Assembly (NCBI GenBank): GCA_020435335.1
Contig: JAGQZT010000080.1
Location: 1 to 33,263 of the forward strand
DNA length: 33,263 nucleotides
Origin: Flavobacteriales bacterium
Lineage (GTDB): Bacteria; Bacteroidota; Bacteroidia; Flavobacteriales_E; Vicingaceae
Direction: 5' to 3'
Part shown: piece after piece, positions 17,579 to 25,893 of the stretch
Position numbering within the stretch: the stretch's first letter is position 1
Layout: each line of letters begins with the position of its first letter
Position numbers and translations under genes: made by a program
The notes under the pieces: model-generated
The model's input: the letters and a program-made list of their open reading frames with translations, nothing else
The model's database searches: none
Told to the model about the DNA's origin: nothing

Positions 17579-18525
17579 TTTTCCAGAAGTCCTTTACCGA
17601 TCTTTTTCAAGGTACCTTTGGCTTTCAGATCGGCAACCAGTTTATCGAGGACTCCGTTTACAAACACTTTACTCTTAGGCGTGCTGTACCATTTGGAAAG
17701 TTCAATGTATTCGTTCAGGGTAACTTTTACCGGAATGGACTTGAAATATAGCAATTCGGTTAAAGCCATTTTCATCAATAAAATATCGATCATGGCAATC
17801 CGCTCCACATCCCAGTTCTTGGTTTTATCGGCAATCAGCTCCGAGTTCTCATCATCATGGACAATGGTTTCGTGTAAGAGGGACTTTACAAAAGCAATAT
17901 CCTCTTCCTCATCGCGATAGACCTTTTCCAGTTTTACATGAGTATCCCCTTCCTCCATTTTCTTAATGGTTTTGATAACCATACTCAGGATGAAATCCAT
18001 TTCATCATAACCCCAGAAAATACTCTTATCCTGAATCTCGGAGATCAGCAGATCAAATTCCGGAATCACTTTCTTGTATAAATCAAGTACAAATCGTTTA
18101 TCGGCTTCAAAATCCGTTTCGCGGGTTGCCATGTATTCCGTATAGGTCGGCGTTTCCCTCAAAAAGTTAAAGAACTTCAGCATCAGTTCCTGATCGGCCG
18201 CCCAGTATAATTTCTTGTCTTTAATATACTGGTTAAGTTTGGCATCGCTCCCCAATCGGGCCAGAATCTGATTGTCAATAAATTTGGTGTTAGGGTTCAG
18301 GTCTTCTGCCGTAGGCAGCTTTTTCTTCTTAGCTTCTTCAATTTTGAAATTGGCCTGATGGATCAGTTCCTGACCTATGGTCAGCAACAGCAGGTACAGA
18401 TCATGCATCCGGTGGATGCTGAGGAACATTTCCTTCTCAATGGTCTTTTCGTTTTTATCAACCGATTGAAAATATGCGTAAAGAACCTGAAATACTTTTA
18501 TCCGTAAATACCTTCTGCTGATCAT
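17575..18525 (-). CDS. nusB: Transcription antitermination factor NusB (long form)
   Basis: The 316-residue product starts with ISRRYLRIKVFQVLYAYFQS, the first helix of NusB proteins. The rest of the NusB fold lies at the C-terminus (IAMIDILLMKMALTELLYF, KVTLNEYIELSKWYSTPKSKVFVNGVLDKL). Between them is a helical insertion that makes it about twice the length of E. coli NusB, which is normal for Bacteroidota. It binds boxA RNA with NusE/S10 and supports rRNA antitermination. It starts 10 bases after the leucine-dehydrogenase stop codon and is probably cotranscribed with it. Its stop codon overlaps that of the convergent CAP-domain gene by four bases, and no terminator hairpin is visible between them. 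Confidence 0.93.
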   Translation of the reverse strand: MISRRYLRIKVFQVLYAYFQSVDKNEKTIEKEMFLSIHRMHDLYLLLLTIGQELIHQANFKIEEAKKKKLPTAEDLNPNTKFIDNQILARLGSDAKLNQYIKDKKLYWAADQELMLKFFNFLRETPTYTEYMATRETDFEADKRFVLDLYKKVIPEFDLLISEIQDKSIFWGYDEMDFILSMVIKTIKKMEEGDTHVKLEKVYRDEEEDIAFVKSLLHETIVHDDENSELIADKTKNWDVERIAMIDILLMKMALTELLYFKSIPVKVTLNEYIELSKWYSTPKSKVFVNGVLDKLVADLKAKGTLKKIGKGLLEN

Positions 18526-18535
18526 TCCTTTGTTC

Positions 18536-19621
18536 CTACTTTTTCATCGCTTGTTTAATCCGGTCTTCCGCCATTTTGTTTGCAATGGCATACGTCGGAA
18601 TGTTGTTGGCTCGGGATCCGTTAATGATCTCCAGGGTGGTGTTGTAGATTTGTCCGGCCTTATCCATCGCCCATTCGGCAGTTCGTTCGTCTACTTCGGC
18701 AAAACAGTTGATCACCCCTCCGGCATTGATCATGTAATCCGGAGCATAAATGATTCCTTTATCCATCACAGCCTGACCATGAATGGCCTCATTAGCCAAT
18801 TGATTGTTGGCAGCTCCGGCAATGATGGAACATTTCAACCGGGACAACGTATCGTCGTTCACCGTTGCTCCTAAGGCACATGGAGCATAAACATCCACAT
18901 CCAGATCATAAATTTCGTCCAGGCCAACTACGGTTGCTCCGTATTTTTCAGACACCTCTTTCAAACTAGGCTCATAAACGTCGGAAACAAAAACCTGAGC
19001 TCCTTCGTCCGTCAGGTGTTTGATCAGGTATTGACCGACATGGCCGGCTCCCTGAACGGCTACTTTGATTCCGCTTAAGGAATCCTGTCCTAACTGAACT
19101 TTGGCGCACGCCTTCATGCCCATATAAACCCCATAGGCCGTAACGGGAGACGGATCACCACTCTTCCCAGGTAATCCGGCTACATGGTTGGTCTCCTGAT
19201 TCACCCATACCATATCCTGAGGAGAAATACCGACGTCTTCGGCGGTGATGTATTTACCACTCAGTGATTCTACAAATTGTCCGAACCTTCTGAACAATGC
19301 TTCATTCTTGTCGGTATGCGAATTCCCTATGATCACGGCTTTACCTCCACCCAAATTCAATCCGGAAATGGAATTTTTGTAAGTCATCCCTCTGGATAAA
19401 CGCAATACATCCGTTAAAGCATCCACCTCACTGGCGTAGTTCCACATACGTGTTCCCCCAAGAGCAGGCCCTAGAACCGTGTTATGAACGGCAATAATTG
19501 CTTTTAATCCCGTTGCTCTGTCCTGACAAAACAACACTTGTTCGTGATCCATATTGACCATCTGAGCCAATACGTTCTTGTCTTCTAAGGAAACATCCTG
19601 TAATTCTAATATATCCGCCAT
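18536..19621 (-). CDS. Glu/Leu/Phe/Val dehydrogenase family enzyme (leucine dehydrogenase-like)
   Basis: The 361-residue enzyme oxidatively deaminates an aliphatic amino acid to its 2-oxo acid with NAD+. The substrate domain contains GPALGGTRMWNY and the lysine pair Lys82 and Lys94 (in GLNLGGGKAVIIG) at the 12-residue spacing of Bacillus leucine dehydrogenase. The Rossmann domain begins at VAVQGAGHVGQYLIKHL near residue 185. CALGATVND and IAGAANNQL are further family motifs. Length fits leucine/valine dehydrogenase better than the ~450-residue glutamate enzymes, but the exact amino acid cannot be read off. nusB follows 10 bases later. The upstream region is shared with the divergent ABC exporter. 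Confidence 0.92.
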   Translation of the reverse strand: MADILELQDVSLEDKNVLAQMVNMDHEQVLFCQDRATGLKAIIAVHNTVLGPALGGTRMWNYASEVDALTDVLRLSRGMTYKNSISGLNLGGGKAVIIGNSHTDKNEALFRRFGQFVESLSGKYITAEDVGISPQDMVWVNQETNHVAGLPGKSGDPSPVTAYGVYMGMKACAKVQLGQDSLSGIKVAVQGAGHVGQYLIKHLTDEGAQVFVSDVYEPSLKEVSEKYGATVVGLDEIYDLDVDVYAPCALGATVNDDTLSRLKCSIIAGAANNQLANEAIHGQAVMDKGIIYAPDYMINAGGVINCFAEVDERTAEWAMDKAGQIYNTTLEIINGSRANNIPTYAIANKMAEDRIKQAMKK

Positions 19622-19665
19622 AACAATAGTTTTATTTTTTACTCTATAATACGTTTAAAGATACT

Positions 19666-19673
19666 TACTTTTG
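19666..19673 (+). promoter_or_regulatory. -7 promoter element for the ABC exporter gene
   Basis: TACTTTTG matches TAnnTTTG exactly and points towards the exporter gene, giving a leader of about 110 bases. No clear -33 TTG is visible. Confidence 0.45.
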
Positions 19674-19698
19674 CCCTACAAATCTCTACAACCGGAAA

Positions 19699-19723
19699 GA
19701 CCAGTAATGGTCGGACAAATTTA
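19699..19723. promoter_or_regulatory. Divergent control region with inverted repeat and minus-strand -7 element
   Basis: GACCA-GTAA-TGGTC at 19699-19712 is a 5-bp inverted repeat. Directly beside it, 19716-19723 reads TAAATTTG on the minus strand, an exact TAnnTTTG, placed 95 bases before the leucine-dehydrogenase start. The repeat falls between the two opposing -7 elements, so it could be an operator or a leader hairpin. Both are inference. Confidence 0.35.
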
Positions 19724-19788
19724 AGGTTTTTAGTGAATTGTTTAGGCTAAATTAAAATTAATTAAAAATAGCCCGGAACCTACGAAAA

Positions 19789-21621
19789 ATGAGACCTTTA
19801 AAGCAACTAAATAAGTACCTCCTCAAGTATAAATACCGGCTTTTACTCGGGTTTGTCTTTATTATTGGTGCCAATATATTCGGTTTGTTTCCGGCTCAGA
19901 TCATCCGCGAAGCCTTTGACCTGGCCGACGCTCAGATTTCCGGAAAAACGATCGAGTCCACTTCATTTTTAAGTGATTGGTTCGCCGGAAAATCTTTTGG
20001 GAGCATCATCCTGATTTTTGGAGGAACCGTGTTGGTTCTCTACCTTATAAAAGGCGTTTTTACGTTCTTCATGCGTCAAACCATTATCATTGCTTCCCGA
20101 CTGATTGAGTACGACATTAAGAATGAAATCTATGAGCATTACCAGATGCTGGACACGTCGTTTTATAAACAAAACAACACCGGCGACATCATGAACCGGA
20201 TCAGCGACGATGTGAGTAAAGTGCGCATGTACCTCGGCCCGGGCATCATGTATACCCTGAACCTGATCGTGCTTTTTGCCATGGTTGTTCCTACTATGTT
20301 CGCGATCAATGTCAGACTGAGTTTGTTTTCCCTGATTCCGCTGCCTATCCTTTCCGTAATCATTTACCTGGTGAGCAACAAAATCAACAAACAAAGTGAA
20401 AAAGTACAATCCAAGTTATCGGATATCACTACGCTTTCTCAGGAAACCTACTCAGGAATCAGGATCATCAAATCCTACGTAAAAGAGCATTTTTTCCTGT
20501 CTAAACTGGATGCGGAAAACCAGCGTTACCGGAATCGATCCATGGATCTGGTGAAGACCAATGCCTTCTTTTTTCCGGTGATGATGTTATTGATCGGAAT
20601 GAGCACCATCTTTACCATTTATATCGGAGGAAGCGAATACATCAGTGATGCCAATAACCCGTTGCTGGCTGAGGCGGACAAGCTTTCGAAGGGGAATATC
20701 CTGGAGTTTGTGATCTATGTCAATATGCTGACCTGGCCTGTTACGGCCATCGGCTGGGTGACTTCTATCATTCAACGGGCATCGGCGTCGCAGGCACGGA
20801 TCAACGAGTTCCTGCATACGACTCCGAACATCAAAAATCCGAGTAATGACCACCTCGAATTACAAGGAAACATTGAATTTAAAGATGTTCATTTTACTTA
20901 TCCCGAATCCGGTATTGAGGCCATCAACGGATTGTCCTTCAAAGTGAATCAGGGAGAAACACTGGCCATTATCGGCAGAACCGGTTCCGGGAAGTCATCC
21001 ATCATCAACCTGCTACTCCGCAACTATGATGCGAATTCCGGCGAAGTACTGATCGATGGTAAACCCATCCGGGAAATCAACCTGAACGAGTACCGGGAAA
21101 ACATCGGACTGGTACCGCAGGATGTATTCCTCTTTTCCGATACCATTGAAAATAACATTGCCTTTGGGTATAAAAACGAGCTACCCGACCGGTCTATCAT
21201 AGAACAAGCTGCTAAAGATGCTGCCATTTATGCCAGTATCCAGGAATTCCCCGATGGATTTAAAACCCGTGTCGGCGAACGGGGCATCACCCTTTCCGGT
21301 GGACAGAAACAGCGGATATCCATAGCCAGAGCCATCATTAAATCTCCTAAGATTCTGATCTTCGACGATTGCTTATCAGCGGTTGATACCGAAACCGAAG
21401 ATGAGATCCTGACTAACCTGAAACGGATTATGAAAGACCGCACATCCCTGATCGTAAGTCACCGGGTATCATCCGTAAAAAGCGCAGACAAAATTCTGGT
21501 AATCGAGCATGGTCAGATTGTAGAGTCAGGCGACCACAACAGCCTGATAGAACGAAAAGGAAGCTATTACCAAACCTACCAAAAGCAACTTTTAGAGAAG
21601 GAAGAAAATAATTTCGAATAA
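19789..21621 (+). CDS. ABC exporter, fused membrane and ATPase domains
   Basis: The 610-residue half-transporter has about six membrane segments over residues ~18-330, then an ATPase domain. Walker A is GRTGSGKS at 396-403, the signature is LSGGQ at 502-506, Walker B is ILIFDD with D526, and the H-loop His is in IVSHRVSS. It resembles MsbA/MdlB/YheI-type exporters of lipids, drugs or peptides; the substrate is unknown. The residue after the Walker B Asp, normally the catalytic Glu, is Asp527. That substitution is typical of one half of heterodimeric exporters, yet no partner gene is adjacent. The gene is divergent from leucine dehydrogenase and followed by rplS with no evident terminator. Confidence 0.93.
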   Translation: MRPLKQLNKYLLKYKYRLLLGFVFIIGANIFGLFPAQIIREAFDLADAQISGKTIESTSFLSDWFAGKSFGSIILIFGGTVLVLYLIKGVFTFFMRQTIIIASRLIEYDIKNEIYEHYQMLDTSFYKQNNTGDIMNRISDDVSKVRMYLGPGIMYTLNLIVLFAMVVPTMFAINVRLSLFSLIPLPILSVIIYLVSNKINKQSEKVQSKLSDITTLSQETYSGIRIIKSYVKEHFFLSKLDAENQRYRNRSMDLVKTNAFFFPVMMLLIGMSTIFTIYIGGSEYISDANNPLLAEADKLSKGNILEFVIYVNMLTWPVTAIGWVTSIIQRASASQARINEFLHTTPNIKNPSNDHLELQGNIEFKDVHFTYPESGIEAINGLSFKVNQGETLAIIGRTGSGKSSIINLLLRNYDANSGEVLIDGKPIREINLNEYRENIGLVPQDVFLFSDTIENNIAFGYKNELPDRSIIEQAAKDAAIYASIQEFPDGFKTRVGERGITLSGGQKQRISIARAIIKSPKILIFDDCLSAVDTETEDEILTNLKRIMKDRTSLIVSHRVSSVKSADKILVIEHGQIVESGDHNSLIERKGSYYQTYQKQLLEKEENNFE

Positions 21622-21635
21622 TATTTTACTTTTGT

Positions 21636-21665
21636 TTGAAAACTAACTTTTTCTAGCTACATTTG
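21636..21665 (+). promoter_or_regulatory. Full Bacteroidota promoter for rplS
   Basis: TTG at 21636-21638 and TACATTTG at 21658-21665 are 19 bases apart, a textbook -33/-7 pair. A second TAnnTTTG match, TACTTTTG at 21627-21634, lies just upstream and may be an additional start. Confidence 0.7.
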
Positions 21666-21700
21666 CAGCCCGTTTAAAATGGGAATCTAAAATAAGAGTT

Positions 21701-22057
21701 ATGGACGCGATCAAATTTGTAGAAAATGAATTATCTCCGGTAAATGAATTTCCTTCATTTAAAGCTGGTGATACGATTACAGTATATTATAAGATTAAAG
21801 AGGGTAACAAAGAGAGAACACAGCACTTTCAGGGAACTGTATTGCAACGCAGAAATTCCGGTGCTAACGAAACGTTCACCATCAGAAAGATGTCGAGCGG
21901 TATCGGTGTAGAAAGAGTTTTCCCTATGGCTTCTCCTTTTATTGAAAAAATCGAAGTGAATAAACGAGGAAGTGTTCGCAGAGCCCGTATCTTCTACTTG
22001 CGTGAAAGAACAGGTAAATCCGCAAGAATCAAAGAGAAAAAGAACATTGCAAAATAA
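21701..22057 (+). CDS. rplS: 50S ribosomal protein L19
   Basis: The 118-residue product has the L19 pattern throughout: an N-terminal helix, [61 protein letters not shown] and the basic C-terminal [21 protein letters not shown]19 sits at the 30S-50S interface and contributes to subunit bridges. Length is normal. It has its own well-formed promoter and an intrinsic terminator 7 bases after the stop codon, so it appears to be a single-gene transcription unit rather than part of the trmD/rimM operon seen in other phyla. Confidence 0.97.
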   Translation: MDAIKFVENELSPVNEFPSFKAGDTITVYYKIKEGNKERTQHFQGTVLQRRNSGANETFTIRKMSSGIGVERVFPMASPFIEKIEVNKRGSVRRARIFYLRERTGKSARIKEKKNIAK

Positions 22058-22063
22058 TAAAAG

Positions 22064-22092
22064 AAACTCCGAAAATTTCGGAGTTTTTTTTT
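22064..22092 (+). terminator. Intrinsic terminator of rplS
   Basis: AAACTCCGAAA and TTTCGGAGTTT are perfect complements followed by a run of nine T. The loop is small, so the inner A-T pairs probably stay open. Confidence 0.9.
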
Positions 22093-22183
22093 GCCCCTCC
22101 GGCACACCAAATTTAAAGTTTGATAGACCAACCGATCTTTTTTTTCGACCAAAAAAGAAATCCAATCCGACTACTTTTTTCGC

Positions 22184-22214
22184 TTGAAATAACCGTAAAA
22201 GTTGATTAGATTTG
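22184..22214 (+). promoter_or_regulatory. Full Bacteroidota promoter for sigma factor copy B
   Basis: TTG at 22184-22186 and TAGATTTG at 22207-22214 lie 20 bases apart, a consensus -33/-7 pair. The stretch just upstream (22138-22180) has runs of T and A that could act as an UP-like element. The leader is about 25 bases. Confidence 0.7.
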
Positions 22215-22242
22215 TAGTCCTATCAATTAACTAAATTAAGGT

Positions 22243-23106
22243 ATGAGGCAACTTAAAATCACCAAGTCTATCACCAATCGTGATAGCGCATCGCTGGATA
22301 AATACCTGCAGGAGATCGGTCGCGAAGAATTAATTACAGCAGAAGACGAAGTTGAATTGGCAAAACGGATCAAACAAGGCGATCAGGTCGCCCTGGAGAA
22401 ACTGGTCAAGGCTAATTTACGGTTCGTAGTGTCCGTTTCCAAGCAATATCAAAATCAGGGACTCACCCTACCCGATCTCATCAATGAAGGAAACCTCGGC
22501 CTGATTAAAGCTGCTCAGCGCTTTGACGAAACCCGTGGATTTAAATTTATTTCCTATGCCGTATGGTGGATCCGGCAATCGATCCTCCAGGCAATCGCAG
22601 AACAAGCCCGGATTGTCCGCTTACCATTGAATCAGGTTGGCTCATTAAACCGCATCAATAAAACATTCTCCAGACTGGAACAAGAGTTCGAACGCGAACC
22701 ATCTCCCGAAGAAATTGCCGAGTGTCTGGATATCGAAGAAGACAAAGTAACCGAATCCCAAAAAATTTCCGGCAGACACGTTTCCGTGGATGCTCCTTTC
22801 AGAGAAGATGAAGAAGGCACCCTGCTGGATGTCCTTTCCAATACCAATTCACCCAAAACCGACGTTTCTTTGATGTATGAATCTTTGCAACGGGAAATTG
22901 AACGATCTTTGTCTACCCTAACCGAGCGCGAGCGCGGTGTGATTAAGGACTTTTTCGGTATAGGGATTCCTCATCCTTTATCGCTGGAAGAGATCGGCGA
23001 GAAATTCGGCTTGACCCGAGAACGGGTCCGACAAATCAAAGAAAAAGGAATCCGAAGATTACGACAAACCTCAAGAAGTAAATTATTAAAAACATATTTA
23101 GGATAA
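22243..23106 (+). CDS. rpoD: RNA polymerase sigma-70 factor, RpoD/SigA type (copy B)
   Basis: This 287-residue factor has the same layout as the one at 6865: no region 1.1, region 1.2 at the N-terminus, region 2 with [16 protein letters not shown] and [20 protein letters not shown], region 3 with [14 protein letters not shown], and region 4 with the helix-turn-helix [20 protein letters not shown]. Regions 1.2 and 2 are nearly identical between the copies, so they should recognise the same -7 element. From memory, this version is closer to the phylum-wide RpoD consensus than copy A. Differences concentrate in the segment before region 4 (residues ~190-240). It has its own consensus promoter and is followed after 9 bases by a GAPDH gene, which it probably cotranscribes. 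Confidence 0.93.
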   Translation: MRQLKITKSITNRDSASLDKYLQEIGREELITAEDEVELAKRIKQGDQVALEKLVKANLRFVVSVSKQYQNQGLTLPDLINEGNLGLIKAAQRFDETRGFKFISYAVWWIRQSILQAIAEQARIVRLPLNQVGSLNRINKTFSRLEQEFEREPSPEEIAECLDIEEDKVTESQKISGRHVSVDAPFREDEEGTLLDVLSNTNSPKTDVSLMYESLQREIERSLSTLTERERGVIKDFFGIGIPHPLSLEEIGEKFGLTRERVRQIKEKGIRRLRQTSRSKLLKTYLG

Positions 23107-23115
23107 ATTTTAAAC

Positions 23116-24576
23116 ATGGAAGTGATGAATCAAAACAGTGCTTACGAAACCAAACTAAATGAATACGTGAGCGATGAGAAATCAGCAGTAAATCTGATCA
23201 GTTCAATCGGCTACCTGATGTACGAAAAGTCTGTAGAGCTGGTACTTTTCAGAAATCCGTTGGTTGACAAAAGCATTTCTGAAGTGCTAAACCTGCACAA
23301 AAAAGCAAAAAGTATTTCCTACAACCCGGTTGATATTCACACTACCAGAGCTATTGCCGAAGAGCTGAGAACCATGGATTTGGCTCCCTCCAAACTGGAT
23401 GTCGGACGTTTGGCCAGTGAATGGATCAGCGAGAAAAGCAATTTTTCGTCATTATCCGACTTCCTGAATAATAAACTGGATGGATTTGGCAGTGAAAATG
23501 CCCACGAATTAAGGCCAAAAGATGTTGTTCTTTTCGGTTTCGGTCGTATCGGACGTCTGGCTGCCAGAGAATTGATCAAACAAGCCGGTAAAGGCCAGCA
23601 ATTGCGACTAAAGGCCATTGTTACCCGTACCGTTTCCGCCGATGACATCATCAAGCGTGCTGCTTTGTTGAGAAATGATTCCGTTCATGGTTTCTTTTCC
23701 GGTACCGTGGAAGAAGATCTCGAAAACAATGCACTGATCATCAACGGGCAGATCGTTAAAATGATCGAAGCTAAAAATCCCGAAGATGTGGATTACACGG
23801 CTTATGGTATTAATGATGCCCTGTTAATCGATAACACGGGTGTATTTACCAATAAAGAGCAATTGAGCAGACACCTTAACGCCAAAGGCATCAACAAGGT
23901 ATTACTGACAGCTCCGGGTAAGGAGATTCCCAATGTGGTTTACGGCATCAATGAAGATACACTGGATCTGGAGAACGAGCACATCTTCTCTGCAGCTTCC
24001 TGTACAACCAATGCCATCTCTCCTATCCTGTACACCATCGAAAATACGCTGGGCGTGGTAAAAGGCCATATCGAAACGGTTCATGCCTATACCAATGACC
24101 AGAACTTACTGGATAACATGCATAAGAAACCACGCCGGGGACGTTCTGCCGCCATCAATATGGTGATTACTTCTACCGGAGCGGGCAATGCCGTTACGAA
24201 AGTTATTCCAAGCTTAAAAGATAAATTAACCGCCAATGCGGTTCGGGTTCCCACTCCGAACGGATCATTAGCCATCTTAAGCCTGAACATTGCGAAAGAA
24301 ACCACCGTTGAGGAAGTGAATGAGATTGTCCGTAAAGCTGCTTTGCAAGGTGGACTGGTGAATCAGATCAAATACGAGATTGATCCTGAACTGGTTTCCA
24401 ACGACATCATCGGAAACATCTGCTGTTCGGTATATGACAGCAATGCCACCATCGTTTCTCCGGACAAAAAAAATGTTGTGCTTTATGTTTGGTATGATAA
24501 CGAATTCGGTTACACCAAACAAGTAATCCGCTTAGCGAAATACATCGCTAAAGTGAGAAGACTGATCTATTATTAA
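23116..24576 (+). CDS. gap: Glyceraldehyde-3-phosphate dehydrogenase, long form
   Basis: The 486-residue product contains a complete GAPDH preceded by an extra ~130-residue helical N-terminal part. The Rossmann motif GFGRIGR is at 141-147. The catalytic Cys296 lies in SAASCTTNAISP, and the His-containing segment THAY-type appears as ETVHAYTNDQN, followed by the phosphate-binding RRGRSAAINM and the C-terminal WYDNEFGYTKQV. The enzyme oxidises glyceraldehyde 3-phosphate to 1,3-bisphosphoglycerate, or runs in reverse. Ordinary GAPDH has about 335 residues; long versions occur in Bacteroidota and their cofactor and direction are less settled. It starts 9 bases after sigma factor copy B and ends before its own terminator. 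Confidence 0.92.
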   Translation: MEVMNQNSAYETKLNEYVSDEKSAVNLISSIGYLMYEKSVELVLFRNPLVDKSISEVLNLHKKAKSISYNPVDIHTTRAIAEELRTMDLAPSKLDVGRLASEWISEKSNFSSLSDFLNNKLDGFGSENAHELRPKDVVLFGFGRIGRLAARELIKQAGKGQQLRLKAIVTRTVSADDIIKRAALLRNDSVHGFFSGTVEEDLENNALIINGQIVKMIEAKNPEDVDYTAYGINDALLIDNTGVFTNKEQLSRHLNAKGINKVLLTAPGKEIPNVVYGINEDTLDLENEHIFSAASCTTNAISPILYTIENTLGVVKGHIETVHAYTNDQNLLDNMHKKPRRGRSAAINMVITSTGAGNAVTKVIPSLKDKLTANAVRVPTPNGSLAILSLNIAKETTVEEVNEIVRKAALQGGLVNQIKYEIDPELVSNDIIGNICCSVYDSNATIVSPDKKNVVLYVWYDNEFGYTKQVIRLAKYIAKVRRLIYY

Positions 24577-24596
24577 TAAACATAACCTATATTGGA

Positions 24597-24627
24597 AAAG
24601 CTCACTGCGGTGAGCTTTCTTTTTTTG
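24597..24627 (+). terminator. Terminator of the sigma factor B-gap unit
   Basis: AAAGCTCAC and GTGAGCTTT pair perfectly around a TGCG loop and are followed by a T-run. The hairpin ends just before the ATG of the HEAT-repeat gene, so that gene needs readthrough or a promoter not recognised here. Confidence 0.85.
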
Positions 24628-24630
24628 ACC

Positions 24631-25167
24631 ATGACTGACAAGAAAAGCAACAGACTGAATAACATCATCAAGGATCTTGGTTCGGATGATAAAAGCAAAG
24701 TGCTCACGGCGATCAAACAATTGCGTAAGCATGGAAACCGAATGGCTATCCTGCCATTAATCGAGTTATTAAATACGTCTAAAGACGATGAGATTACTGC
24801 CGATCTGATTCAACTGCTCTATGACCTGAAGGATCAGGCTGTAGTGGATGATCTCATTACGGCCATAGAAGATGAAACGTATGCTCCCGTGAAAGCGGTT
24901 CTGATCTCCATCTTCTGGCAATCGAAACTGGATGGGAGTGATTACCTGAACACATTCATTCAGCAAGCCATTCACGGCGATTATGCAACAGCCATTGAAG
25001 TCATGACCGTAATCGATAACCTGGATGCCTCATTCGACGAAGAAGAGATCAGCAACCTGAGGTTTGACCTCGACGATGCCTTGCAATATGAGGAAGACGA
25101 AGAGAAAGCCAAATTACTAGCCACCATACAGCGCTCACTCAATGAACTGAACATCGAATACGATTAA
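24631..25167 (+). CDS. HEAT-repeat protein of unknown function
   Basis: The 178-residue product is acidic, soluble and all-helical in appearance. HEAT-like helical pairs can be followed from residue ~5 to ~130: NRLNNIIKDLGSDDKSKVLT, then LRKHGNRMAILPLIELLNTS, DDEITADLIQLLYDLKDQAV and DLITAIEDETYAPVKAVLIS. Such repeats usually form protein-binding scaffolds. The C-terminal part is rich in Asp and Glu. The frame opens upstream at a TTG (24592), but that stretch is the terminator hairpin, so the ATG at 24631 is taken as the start. The gene converges on the secreted-protein cluster through a shared terminator. No partner can be named. Confidence 0.75.
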   Translation: MTDKKSNRLNNIIKDLGSDDKSKVLTAIKQLRKHGNRMAILPLIELLNTSKDDEITADLIQLLYDLKDQAVVDDLITAIEDETYAPVKAVLISIFWQSKLDGSDYLNTFIQQAIHGDYATAIEVMTVIDNLDASFDEEEISNLRFDLDDALQYEEDEEKAKLLATIQRSLNELNIEYD

Positions 25168-25168
25168 T

Positions 25169-25197
25169 AAAAAAGCCCATCATGTGATGGGCTTTTT
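25169..25197. terminator. Bidirectional terminator between HEAT gene and secreted-protein cluster
   Basis: AAAAAAGCCCATCA and TGATGGGCTTTTTT form a perfect stem with A on the left and T on the right. It can end the HEAT-repeat transcript (+) and the seven-gene cluster (-). Confidence 0.92.
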
Positions 25198-25219
25198 TAT
25201 TAGCATGGGAGAAGAAGTA

Positions 25220-25864
25220 TTATTCTTTACTTCCTCCTCCGAATCGGAATCCGATCTTACCGGCAATTCTGAGGTCGACAGCCATATCATTACCAACATA
25301 TGGAATGTAGTTGTCCTGATCAAAATCGGTTGTGGTTAACTTATCGATGTTTGCTTCATCACTCACAGTTACACTGTTTGAAATGAACTTACCAACACCG
25401 AAAGTCACTTCCATAAAGAAAGCCCCGGCAGTTTTCCATTTGTATCCGGTTAACACACCGATAGAAATCCCTGAAGTAGAAACATCTGTTTTCCCCAATA
25501 CAGGAATCGTATCCTGCATTCCGGCGTAAACATTGTCTTTACTGCTGGATGTTCTGAATTTACCATAGAATCCCATATAAACGCCATCATTTCCTTTGTT
25601 TGGAGTGGCAAACCACTTGTACTCGGGGATGATGTTCATTTCGGAATACTTATACTCTCCGTAAAGCGGCACTTTCATATCATCAAAAGCATTCTTGGAC
25701 GACATGTTAAAGTTGATCCCAACAGAGTTTTGGCTATTCAGGGCATATTCGTATCCCAGGCCATACTTGGAGAAGGCAAAGCTCACCACATCAAGACTTA
25801 CGTCGTGTTGTGCTTTCAGGCTTGCTCCTGACAAGATTAAAGCGGCTACAATTAGTTTTTTCAT
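25220..25864 (-). CDS. Outer-membrane beta-barrel-like protein (last gene of secreted cluster)
   Basis: The 214-residue product has a Sec signal peptide, MKKLIVAALILSGASLKAQ. The mature part consists of alternating strands rich in Tyr, Gly and Phe (YGLGYEYALNSQNSVGINFN, GVYMGFYGKFR, ISIGVLTGYKWKTAGAFFMEVTFGVGKF), and ends with LRIAGKIGFRFGG before a short tail. This fits small outer-membrane beta-barrels of about eight strands. No enzymatic motif is visible. It is the promoter-distal gene of the minus-strand cluster and sits 29 bases after the gene before it, directly upstream of the shared terminator. It could be a porin-like or structural component for the cluster, but only proximity supports that. 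Confidence 0.7.
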   Translation of the reverse strand: MKKLIVAALILSGASLKAQHDVSLDVVSFAFSKYGLGYEYALNSQNSVGINFNMSSKNAFDDMKVPLYGEYKYSEMNIIPEYKWFATPNKGNDGVYMGFYGKFRTSSSKDNVYAGMQDTIPVLGKTDVSTSGISIGVLTGYKWKTAGAFFMEVTFGVGKFISNSVTVSDEANIDKLTTTDFDQDNYIPYVGNDMAVDLRIAGKIGFRFGGGSKE

Positions 25865-25893
25865 ATCTATGGGTTTAAGTTACTAGTCTAATA

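Noticed and set aside
19969-20409. 146-codon open frame opposite the ABC exporter
   Set aside because: It is antisense to conserved membrane segments and rich in His and Gln in a way typical of shadow frames.
21755-22165. Antisense 136-codon frame over rplS
   Set aside because: It runs through the rplS terminator and its residues mirror L19 codons; no start signal is present.
24592-24630. Longer N-terminus for the HEAT-repeat protein from a TTG at 24592
   Set aside because: The added codons are the terminator hairpin of the upstream unit; an ATG follows at 24631.
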